From: Mucilaginibacter gotjawali
GTDB lineage: Bacteria; Bacteroidota; Bacteroidia; Sphingobacteriales; Sphingobacteriaceae
NCBI RefSeq assembly: GCF_002355435.1
Contig: NZ_AP017313.1
Coordinates: 5,580,001-5,644,000, forward strand
Reading direction: 5' to 3'
DNA length: 64,000 nt
Shown here: piece by piece, positions 9,114 through 16,790 of the stretch
How positions within the stretch are numbered: the stretch's first letter is position 1
Layout: every line of letters starts with the position of its first letter
Position numbers and translations under genes: made by a program
The notes under the pieces: generated by a model
The model's database searches: none
The model's input: only the letters and a program-made list of their open reading frames with translations
What the model was told of the DNA's origin: nothing

Positions 9114-9443
9114 TTAGCCTTGTTTTTTTGAATTCCCTTTTCCTGTTTTAAACATCTCCAGCATCCTGTCCGTAACCACAAAGCCGCCTACCACATTCAG
9201 CGTGCCAACGATGACTGCTAAAAAGCCCAATGTTAAGGCCAGGTAGTTATCGGTTGACGCCTCTCCCATAACAATGATGGCGCCGATAATAATCACCCCG
9301 TGAATCGCATTCGCGCCGCTCATTAGCGGGGTATGCAATACGGAAGGAACCCGTGAAATAACTTCTATCCCTAAAAAAATGGAGAGGATAACGATATAAA
9401 ATTGTTCAAGATTGTTGTGTATGAAGCTGAGTAACGTTTCCAT
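9114..9443 (-). CDS. pntA: NAD(P)+ transhydrogenase, alpha subunit membrane part
   Basis: 109 residues from the start chosen at 9443 (METLLSFIHNN). A longer in-frame start at 9524 would add a segment lying wholly inside the upstream gene and lacking membrane character, so it was rejected. Three hydrophobic helices, with RVPSVLHTPLMSGANAIHGV as the diagnostic motif, match the C-terminal membrane domain of PntA encoded separately in three-gene systems (often called PntAB or PntA2). It overlaps the 3' end of the NAD-binding alpha gene by 38 bases, implying translational coupling. Confidence 0.9.
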   Translation of the reverse strand: METLLSFIHNNLEQFYIVILSIFLGIEVISRVPSVLHTPLMSGANAIHGVIIIGAIIVMGEASTDNYLALTLGFLAVIVGTLNVVGGFVVTDRMLEMFKTGKGNSKKQG

Positions 9444-10557
9444 GAATTTGATTTGCATTGATGATTTTGGAAATAACTTTTCCGTCGTTAGTGATACAGG
9501 TGCTGTTGATGATATCGTCCTCAAGGTTAAGGTCGATACTGCCTTCTTTATTGATAAGCAGCTTCAGGAAGTTAAGCATATTGCGACCATAGGCCCTGCT
9601 TGCATCCGAAGGCATGGAAGCTGCAAGGTTGGAGTTGCCGATGATGCTGACATGATGATGAACTACCGTTTCGTTATCTTTTGTAAGTTCGGAATTGCCG
9701 CCTGTTGCAGCGGCAAGGTCGATGATAACCGAACCGGCTTTCATGTTTTCAATCATTTCTGTGGTGATCAAAACGGGGGCCTTTTTGCCAAAGATCTGGG
9801 CGGTAGTAATTACCACATCGGCTTTTTTAATACTGTCGGCAATTTTTTGTTTTTGCCTTTGCTGAAAATCCTCTGTCTGGGTAACTGCATAGCCACCGGC
9901 TTTTGAGGCATCGGCAGCGCCTTCAACTTCCACAAATTTTGCACCCAGGCTTAAAACTTCTTCTTTGGCTGCAGCGCGGGTATCAAATACCTCAACCACC
10001 GCGCCTAACCTCCGGCAGGTGGCTACAGCTTGTAAGCCCGCCACGCCCGCACCCAGAATTAATATTTTTACAGGTGGAATACTGCCGGCAGCGGTCATCA
10101 TCATCGGGAAATACCGGGGATAAAGCGACGCCGCCAATACCGCAGCCTTATACCCGGCAATATTTGATTGCGAACTTAAAACATCCATACTTTGCGCCCT
10201 GGTGGTACGGGGCAGCATATCCAGGCTAAAAACGGTATTATTTTGCTGCAACCATTCATCTACCACTTCGGGGTGGTAAATGGGCTGGTAAAACCCGATA
10301 AATACTTTGTTTTTTACTGATCCGGGTACATCTTTATAATGAATCCCCAGCACCATGTCAGCTCCGTCAAAAATATCAGCTCTTGATTTTATTTCAGCTC
10401 CGGATGCTTTGTAATCATCATCCAGGCAAAACGATTTTGACCCGGCCCCCTGTTCAACCCAAATCGTATGCCCGCTTTTTATTAAAGCGGCAGCCTCAAC
10501 GGCCAGCAGGGAAACCCTCGTTTCAAAGAACGGTTCCTTTAATATTCCTATTACCAT
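9406..10557 (-). CDS. pntA: NAD(P)+ transhydrogenase, alpha subunit NAD(H)-binding part
   Basis: 383 residues from ATG 10557 (MVIGILKEPFFETRVSLL), which fits the family start; the extra 17 codons upstream to 10608 read as non-family sequence. The alanine dehydrogenase/PntA fold is shown by KEPFFETRVS at the N-terminus, the Rossmann motif ILGAGVAGLQAVATCRRLGA, the EVFDTRAAA stretch after the second strand, and IIDLAAATGGNSELT. It is soluble domain I, which binds NAD(H) and works with the two membrane subunits encoded directly downstream. A 140-base gap separates it from nifJ; a separate promoter there is possible but I see no convincing -7 element. Confidence 0.92.
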   Translation of the reverse strand: MVIGILKEPFFETRVSLLAVEAAALIKSGHTIWVEQGAGSKSFCLDDDYKASGAEIKSRADIFDGADMVLGIHYKDVPGSVKNKVFIGFYQPIYHPEVVDEWLQQNNTVFSLDMLPRTTRAQSMDVLSSQSNIAGYKAAVLAASLYPRYFPMMMTAAGSIPPVKILILGAGVAGLQAVATCRRLGAVVEVFDTRAAAKEEVLSLGAKFVEVEGAADASKAGGYAVTQTEDFQQRQKQKIADSIKKADVVITTAQIFGKKAPVLITTEMIENMKAGSVIIDLAAATGGNSELTKDNETVVHHHVSIIGNSNLAASMPSDASRAYGRNMLNFLKLLINKEGSIDLNLEDDIINSTCITNDGKVISKIINANQIHGNVTQLHTQQS

Positions 10558-10697
10558 AAATTTATAAAAGTTAGGCTTATAATGGTGAAAATGCAGATAG
10601 ATCAGCAATAATGTAAACTTAGCAATTTACCCGATTTGTCACACGCCTTTTTACCAAAATATTCTTATTGTTACATTAATTTCTTTATTCCAATACC

Positions 10698-13600
10698 TTA
10701 ACCTACAGGCATAAATGCCTCTGCTTTCCAGCTGGCCATGTCTTCATAGGTTTTCCATCGCAGGTTAACCTGTTCCTGGGCAATTGCCAGCAAATGCTCT
10801 GCTTCCTCGGGATGTGAAGCCCGGAGCGAGGTATACCGCATTTCATTCAAAGCATAATCTTTAAACGCTACCATTGGGCGCGGAGAATCCAAAACAAACG
10901 GATTCTTCCCAGCTTCGCGGAGTGCCGGATTATACCGGATCAATGGCCAGTAACCGCTGTCCGCAGCCAGTTTTTGCTGATCGAGGCCTTTTTCCATATT
11001 AATCCCATGTGCAATGCAATGGCTGTAAGCCAATATCAGCGATGGCCCGTTATAAGCTTCAGCTTCGCGCATGGCTAATAAAGTTTGCTGCGGGTTGGCA
11101 CCCATAGCCACCTGCGCCACATAAACATTGCCGTAGGATATCGCCTGCAGGGCCAGGTCTTTCTTCCCAACCTTTTTACCTGATGACGCAAATTTGGCGG
11201 TTGCAGCGGTTGGAGTAGCTTTTGACATCTGCCCGCCCGTGTTGGAATACACTTCAGTATCAAGCACCAAAATATTTACATTGCGCCCGGTTGACAGCAC
11301 GTGGTCGAGACCGGACGAGCCGATATCATAGGCCCAGCCATCCCCGCCAATCAGCCAAACTGTCCTGCGCACCAACTGATCGGCAACCGATAACAGCTTT
11401 TGCGCAAGCGGGTTATTTAAAGCTGACAATCTTGCTTTTAAAGCCTCCACCCTTTTGCGTTGCTGTTTGATCTCTGATTCCAGCTGCTGCGGCGCATGTA
11501 ATATGGCGTCTGCCAGTTCAACCCCGACAAATGGCTTCATTTCTTCCACCAGCATTTTCGCAACTGCCAGTTGTTTATCCGTAGAAACCCGCATCCCGAG
11601 GCCAAACTCGGCATTATCTTCAAACAGGGAGTTTGACCATGCCGGCCCCTTATTATCTTTATTAACCGTCCACGGCGTAGTTGGCAAATTACCACCGTAG
11701 ATGGACGAACAGCCTGTGGCATTGGCCACCAACAGACGGTCGCCAAACAGTTGGGTGATCAATTTGATATAAGGCGTTTCACCGCAACCGGCGCAAGCAC
11801 CCGAGAATTCAAACAAGGGTTCAAGGAATTGTGATCCCCTTACCGACGAAAAATCAACTGCGGCCCTGTCATTTACAGGCAACTCCTCAAAAAAGCGGAT
11901 ATTTTCCCTCTCAGTCATCGCATCGGGTTTTACCCTGAGATTGATCGCTTTTTCGTCTTTGGTACCCGGAATAATTACAGGGCAAACCTGGGCGCATAAA
12001 TTACAACCGGTACAATCCTCAAAATAAACCTGCAGCGTATAACGTGTTTCCGGGAAACCCCGCGCATTGATCGGTGCCGACCGGAATCCTACAGGCGCTG
12101 TTTCAATATAATCCTTGTGATAAAATTTGGAGCGGATAACACCATGCGGGCATACAAAACTGCAATTTCCACACTGGATACAGGCATCGGGCTGCCAAAC
12201 TGCTACTTCATCCGAAATATTTCTTTTCTCCCATTTGGTGGTTCCGCTTGGGTAAGTGCCATCGACCGGCATCATGCTCACAGGCAATGAATCACCCTGG
12301 CCCGCCAAAAGCACCGAAGTTACCTTTTGCACAAACTCAGGCGCTTCTGCCGGAACGGTGGCCTGATTCGCTATCGTACTGGTAACATGGTCCGGAACTT
12401 TTACTTCGAATAAATTTTCCAGGCTATCGTCAACTACTTTAAAGTTTTTCTTTATAACAGCTTCGCCTTTGGATTTATATGATTTTTTGATTGATTTTTT
12501 GATCTGGGTGATCGCTTCATCAAAGGGTAGTACCCCTGAAAGCGCGAAGAAGCATGTTTGCATCACCGTATTGATGCGCTGGCCGAGACCCGAAGCATCG
12601 GCAACAGCATTAGCGTCGATCACATGGAATTTTATTTTCTTTTGGATGATCTGCTCCTGCATATCGCGGGGCAAAACGTCCCACACTTCATCTTTATTAT
12701 ATGGGCTATTGAGCAGGAAAACAGCCCCTTCTTTTGCACGCTGCAGTAAATCTGTTTTACCTACAAAATTAAATTTATGACAGGCTATAAAATCCGCACG
12801 TTCAATCAAATAAGGCGCCCGGATACGTTCCTTACCAAAACGCAGGTGCGAAACGGTTTGTGCTCCGGATTTACGGGAATCATAAACAAAATATCCCTGC
12901 GCATTAAGGTTCGTTTCCTCACCAATGATTTTTATGCTGTTTTTATTTGCGCCCACGGTACCATCGGCGCCGAGGCCAAAGAATAAGGCGCAAACCCTGT
13001 CGGCAGGCTCAATGCTGAAACTGGTGTCGTAAGTAAGGCTGGTATGGGTAACATCATCATTAATGCCGATGGTAAATCCATTTTTGGGCGATGTAGCTTT
13101 TAGTTCGTCAAAAATCGCCTTTACCATTGCCGGGGTAAATTCTTTGGAGGACAGGCCATACCTGCCGCCAACTATTTTTGGCATTTTGGGGATAAGGCCA
13201 TTGCTGAATGCATTATATAAGCCGGTAACAATATCCTGGTATAAAGGTTCGCCACCAGCCCCGGGTTCTTTATTACGGTCGAGTACAGCTATTTTTTCTG
13301 TTGAAACGGGCAACGCTTTAAGCAAATGCTCCAAAGCAAAAGGACGGAAAAGCCTGATCTGGATCACGCCTATTTTTTCGCCTTCGGTTTGTAGCCTTTT
13401 TACCGTTTCAATAACCGTTTCGGCGCCGGAGCCCATGATAACAATGATCCTTTCGGCCTGCGGGTCGCCAAAGTAATCAAAGGTTTTATAGCGACGGCCG
13501 GTTAGCCTGCCGAATTTATCCATCTCCTCCTGAACAATACCGGGAGTTGCCGAGTAATATGGGTTTACAGTTTCGCGCGCCTGGAAATACACATCCGGGT

Positions 13601-14270
13601 TTTGAGCCGTTCCGCGTATAAAAGGATGGTCGGGGTTAAGGCTGCGCATCCGGTGTGCGAAGATGAGGTCATCGTCAATCATCTCGCTGATCTGGCTATC
13701 GGGGATCAGGCTGATCTTATTGATCTCGTGCGAGGTACGGAAACCATCAAAAAAATGGATGAACGGGATCCTTGATTTTAAAGTGGCCGCCTGGCTGATC
13801 AAAGCCATATCATGCGCTTCCTGCACGGAGGCTGATCCGAGCATCGCAAAGCCGGTAGTACGGGCAGCCATTACATCGGCGTGATCGCCAAAAATAGAAA
13901 GCGCCTGTGCCGCAAGTGACCTGGCAGCCACGTGGAAAACCGTTGAGGTAAGTTCACCGGCAATTTTATACATGTTGGGCAGCATCAGCATTAATCCCTG
14001 CGAAGCGGTAAACGTGGTGGTAAGCGCACCTGTTTGGAGTGCACCGTGCACCACACCGGCAGCGCCGCCTTCGCTTTGCATTTCAATTACTTCGGGCACA
14101 TTGCCCCATATATTATTCACGCCGCCCGAACTCCACTCGTCCGCAAATTCCGCCATGGTCGATGCCGGGGTGATGGGGTAAATGGCGCAAACTTCATTCA
14201 CCCGGTAGGCTATGTGTGCTACTGCTTCATTGCCGTCAAGGGTTTTTACAACAGGTTGGTTATCTGACAT
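10698..14270 (-). CDS. nifJ: Pyruvate:ferredoxin (flavodoxin) oxidoreductase, single-chain
   Basis: 1190 residues, full length for the homodimeric enzyme. Domains in order: the N-terminal pyrimidine-binding domain with YPITPAS near residue 35; the transketolase C-like and central domains; a two-cluster ferredoxin domain with CIQCGNCSFVCP (about 694) and CTGCNLCAQVCP (about 750); the CAGCGETP motif (about 824) and C-terminal cysteine for the proximal cluster; and the thiamine-diphosphate site GGDGWAYDIG...NTGGQMSKATPT (about 975-1030). It oxidises pyruvate and CoA to acetyl-CoA and CO2, reducing ferredoxin or flavodoxin. It is oxygen-sensitive in most organisms, so its presence suggests a micro-oxic or fermentative mode. 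It lies 28 bases after the flavoprotein gene, in one operon. Confidence 0.96.
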   Translation of the reverse strand: MSDNQPVVKTLDGNEAVAHIAYRVNEVCAIYPITPASTMAEFADEWSSGGVNNIWGNVPEVIEMQSEGGAAGVVHGALQTGALTTTFTASQGLMLMLPNMYKIAGELTSTVFHVAARSLAAQALSIFGDHADVMAARTTGFAMLGSASVQEAHDMALISQAATLKSRIPFIHFFDGFRTSHEINKISLIPDSQISEMIDDDLIFAHRMRSLNPDHPFIRGTAQNPDVYFQARETVNPYYSATPGIVQEEMDKFGRLTGRRYKTFDYFGDPQAERIIVIMGSGAETVIETVKRLQTEGEKIGVIQIRLFRPFALEHLLKALPVSTEKIAVLDRNKEPGAGGEPLYQDIVTGLYNAFSNGLIPKMPKIVGGRYGLSSKEFTPAMVKAIFDELKATSPKNGFTIGINDDVTHTSLTYDTSFSIEPADRVCALFFGLGADGTVGANKNSIKIIGEETNLNAQGYFVYDSRKSGAQTVSHLRFGKERIRAPYLIERADFIACHKFNFVGKTDLLQRAKEGAVFLLNSPYNKDEVWDVLPRDMQEQIIQKKIKFHVIDANAVADASGLGQRINTVMQTCFFALSGVLPFDEAITQIKKSIKKSYKSKGEAVIKKNFKVVDDSLENLFEVKVPDHVTSTIANQATVPAEAPEFVQKVTSVLLAGQGDSLPVSMMPVDGTYPSGTTKWEKRNISDEVAVWQPDACIQCGNCSFVCPHGVIRSKFYHKDYIETAPVGFRSAPINARGFPETRYTLQVYFEDCTGCNLCAQVCPVIIPGTKDEKAINLRVKPDAMTERENIRFFEELPVNDRAAVDFSSVRGSQFLEPLFEFSGACAGCGETPYIKLITQLFGDRLLVANATGCSSIYGGNLPTTPWTVNKDNKGPAWSNSLFEDNAEFGLGMRVSTDKQLAVAKMLVEEMKPFVGVELADAILHAPQQLESEIKQQRKRVEALKARLSALNNPLAQKLLSVADQLVRRTVWLIGGDGWAYDIGSSGLDHVLSTGRNVNILVLDTEVYSNTGGQMSKATPTAATAKFASSGKKVGKKDLALQAISYGNVYVAQVAMGANPQQTLLAMREAEAYNGPSLILAYSHCIAHGINMEKGLDQQKLAADSGYWPLIRYNPALREAGKNPFVLDSPRPMVAFKDYALNEMRYTSLRASHPEEAEHLLAIAQEQVNLRWKTYEDMASWKAEAFMPVG

Positions 14271-14298
14271 TTTTATTTCGTTTTAAAGGATTGGGGTA

Positions 14299-15915
14299 TT
14301 AATACCCTTCTGCCATTTCAATTGCATGGCAAGGGCACTGCTCGTAACAGGTGGCACAGCCCGTGCATATATCATAATTAAACTGGTAGCGCTTGCCTTT
14401 GCCCAGCTTTATGATCGCTCCTTCCGGACATGAGCCGAAACAACCATCACACTCAAAACAATTGCCGCAGGACATACATCTCTGCGCTTCAAAAAGGGCT
14501 TCTTCCCGGGTTAGGCCAGCTTTTACTTCATCAAAGTTGCCCGCTCTCAGTTCGGCCGGCAGTTCGGCCTGTTCTTTTTGCGGGGCCTGGGTGCTGTACC
14601 AGCGGTGCAAACGTTCGTAATTTACCACGTCGTGCTTTGGCGCGGGCATATATTGTTCCTGGGTCAAAAAGCCATTGATATAGCGGGCCGCTTTTTTACC
14701 ATGCCCTACGGCAATGGTTACACTCCGCTCACCCGGTACCATATCGCCGCCGGCAAAAATCCCCGGGCTGCCGGTCATCATATCCGGGCCAACTATTACC
14801 GTACCATCCGGCTTAAATGCTATCCCGGGCACATTACGTAAAAAGCCGGTATCCGCGTCCTGGCCTAAGGCAAGGATCAGGTTATCGGCTTCCAGTGTTT
14901 CAAATTGCCCGGTAGGCACAGGTTTACCGTCCACAATCTTCATTACTTCGACAGTGAACGTCTCTCCATCCATCTCCTTTATGGTACGCAGCCAGTTAAT
15001 CTTTACGCCTTCATCCAGGGCTTCCTGTGCTTCAAAATCATGTGCTGACATATTTTCGCGGTCACGGCGGTAAATGATCATCGCTTCGGGCACGCCCAGG
15101 CGTTTTGCGGTACGGGCAGCGTCCATGGCCGTGTTGCCGCCACCATATATGGCCACCCTGCGGCCAAGCTGCGGGGCATTGCCTTCTTCCACCTGTTTCA
15201 GGAAAGAGACCGCATCGAGTATCTTACCTGCATCCCGGCCAGGAATATCAATTTTCTTTGAAAGCTGTGTTCCGATGGCGATAAATACGGCATCAAAATT
15301 CCCTGCTTCTTTTTCGCTTAAGACTTTATCAACTTTATGATTAAAAACCATGGCAACACCCGTGTCCCTGATGCGCTCCACTTCCTGCTCCAATTCCCTG
15401 CGCGGCAACCGGTAAGCCGGAATGCCAAAATGCATCATGCCGCCGGCTATAGGGCCCGCTTCGCGGATCTCGGTGTAATGCCCTAACCGCGTCAGGTGGT
15501 ATGCGGCTGACAGGCCACTGGGGCCGGCGCCTATAATCAGCACGCGTTTACCCGTTGGTGCAGCAATTCCTTCAATTTTCCATTTGTTTTTAATCGCTTC
15601 ATCGCCTAAAAAACGCTCAACCGCATGGATGCTCACCGTGCTGTCGATGTGGGCACGGTTGCATTGCTCCTCGCAGGGGTGATAACAAACCCTGCCGCAA
15701 ACGGCAGGCATCGGATTATCGGCCATCAAAACCTGCCATGCGGCTTCAAAGTTTCCACCCTGGGCCAATGACAACCAGGCCTGGATATTTTCGCCGGCCG
15801 GGCATATTTTATTACATGGAGGTAACAGGTCTGTATAAACAGGGTGCTGCTTTCTAACCGGACCTGTACCCTCTCCGTGGCTCCTGAGATTAGGAGGGTA
15901 AGTAATATCATTCAT
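14299..15915 (-). CDS. GltD/NfnB-like NADPH:ferredoxin-type flavoprotein with C-terminal 2x[4Fe-4S]
   Basis: 538 residues. An N-terminal cysteine region (CNKICPAGENIQAWL, then CGRVCYHPCEEQCNR, about 33-90) is the Fer4_20 iron-sulfur domain of glutamate-synthase small subunits. VLIIGAGPSGLSAAYHLTR (about 129) binds FAD, VAIYGGGNTAMDAARTA (about 255) binds NAD(P)H, and GIFAGGDMVPGERSVTIAVG is the second FAD motif. The C-terminus adds two clusters (CMSCGNCFECDGCFGSCP, then CTGCATCYEQCP). No large GltB subunit is adjacent, and nifJ follows after 28 bases, so I infer electron transfer between NADP(H) and the ferredoxin pool used by NifJ rather than glutamate synthesis. Confidence 0.85.
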   Translation of the reverse strand: MNDITYPPNLRSHGEGTGPVRKQHPVYTDLLPPCNKICPAGENIQAWLSLAQGGNFEAAWQVLMADNPMPAVCGRVCYHPCEEQCNRAHIDSTVSIHAVERFLGDEAIKNKWKIEGIAAPTGKRVLIIGAGPSGLSAAYHLTRLGHYTEIREAGPIAGGMMHFGIPAYRLPRRELEQEVERIRDTGVAMVFNHKVDKVLSEKEAGNFDAVFIAIGTQLSKKIDIPGRDAGKILDAVSFLKQVEEGNAPQLGRRVAIYGGGNTAMDAARTAKRLGVPEAMIIYRRDRENMSAHDFEAQEALDEGVKINWLRTIKEMDGETFTVEVMKIVDGKPVPTGQFETLEADNLILALGQDADTGFLRNVPGIAFKPDGTVIVGPDMMTGSPGIFAGGDMVPGERSVTIAVGHGKKAARYINGFLTQEQYMPAPKHDVVNYERLHRWYSTQAPQKEQAELPAELRAGNFDEVKAGLTREEALFEAQRCMSCGNCFECDGCFGSCPEGAIIKLGKGKRYQFNYDICTGCATCYEQCPCHAIEMAEGY

Positions 15916-15971
15916 AATATAAATTTATATAAAGCACAACCCGTTTTATGTGTACAGCGTCATGAATAATA

Positions 15972-15985
15972 GTGACTTTGGTCAC
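15972..15985. promoter_or_regulatory. Candidate Crp/Fnr-type operator 1
   Basis: GTGACTTTGGTCAC is an almost perfect dyad (GTGAC-N4-GTCAC) placed 57 bases upstream of the flavoprotein-nifJ operon start, in the divergent intergenic region. The TGAC/GTCA half-sites with a 4-base spacer resemble Fnr/Nnr-type boxes. A related site occurs 101 bases further upstream. Function is inferred. Confidence 0.4.
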
Positions 15986-16072
15986 TTATCAAGGCACAGG
16001 GGTGAACTTTTTAAATTGGCCGTAAAAAGAAAATAAGATCGCCCGGGAGGGCTGTCAAAATGGGCCAACTAT

Positions 16073-16086
16073 GTGACTTAGCTCAA
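16073..16086. promoter_or_regulatory. Candidate Crp/Fnr-type operator 2
   Basis: GTGACTTAGCTCAA matches the first site in ten consecutive-frame positions (GTGACTTnGnTCA) but has an imperfect right half. It lies 70 bases before the divergent VTT/DedA-like gene, so it could serve either side. Confidence 0.3.
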
Positions 16087-16155
16087 ATACCCGGATGATC
16101 TGTATCATTTAACAACGGATTTGGTTTAGTATCTTAGCTTTTTATATATATAAAT

Positions 16156-16785
16156 ATGTGGTGGCAATACATGCTGGTTTTTTTGGGATCATTCTTATTT
16201 GATGTGGTACCCATACCTTTTCCGCCGGCTTTTACCATTATGGTTTTCCTCCAGATTGAATTCGGGTTAGATATATGGCTGGTTATCGTCATCGGCGTTA
16301 TCGGGTCAATCCTTGGAAGATATATTCTTACCTTATACATTCCTTTCCTGGCGGGCAGGATATTTAAAAAATCAAAAAATGACGACGTACAGTTTTTGGG
16401 CGAAAAAATGAAGGAAAACGGATGGAAGGGCCAGATGGCTATACTTGCTTATACTTTACTCCCCCTGCCTACCACCCCCTTATTTTTGGCCAGCGGCATG
16501 GCCCGGATTAAAGGCATTTATATTATCCCCGCTTTTTTGGTTGGCAAATTTACCAGTGATGCCATTACCGTCCATTTGGGGAAATATGCCTCTGAAAATA
16601 TTGAATCTATCATGAAAGGCGGCTTTTCATGGCAATCAATAACCAGCCTGGTGCTTGGGCTCTTTTTAGTTGGTGCAGTTTTATTTATTGACTGGCGTTC
16701 GCTTATCCAAAGGAAGAAATTCAGGTTAAATTTCAGGATATGGAAGCGCAAAGAAGTTATAAACGATATAAATAATACGGTTTAA
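16156..16785 (+). CDS. VTT/DedA-like membrane protein
   Basis: 209 residues with about five hydrophobic segments and a basic C-terminal tail (RKKFRLNFRIWKRK). The pattern of a re-entrant glycine/proline-rich loop near the N-terminus (FDVVPIPFPPAFTIMVF), a G..GSILGRY helix, and a second loop around LLPLPTTPLFLASGMAR fits the VTT (SNARE-associated Golgi/DedA) superfamily, whose better known members move lipids such as undecaprenyl phosphate across the membrane. The match is by pattern and not by a decisive motif, so the family call is tentative and no substrate can be named. It is convergent with the DUF5686 gene, with five bases between stops. Confidence 0.6.
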   Translation: MWWQYMLVFLGSFLFDVVPIPFPPAFTIMVFLQIEFGLDIWLVIVIGVIGSILGRYILTLYIPFLAGRIFKKSKNDDVQFLGEKMKENGWKGQMAILAYTLLPLPTTPLFLASGMARIKGIYIIPAFLVGKFTSDAITVHLGKYASENIESIMKGGFSWQSITSLVLGLFLVGAVLFIDWRSLIQRKKFRLNFRIWKRKEVINDINNTV

Positions 16786-16790
16786 GCCTT

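Noticed and set aside
9444..9524. Longer start for the small transhydrogenase subunit
   Set aside because: The added 27 residues lie within the upstream gene and lack the membrane or family pattern; the ATG at 9443 begins the first helix.
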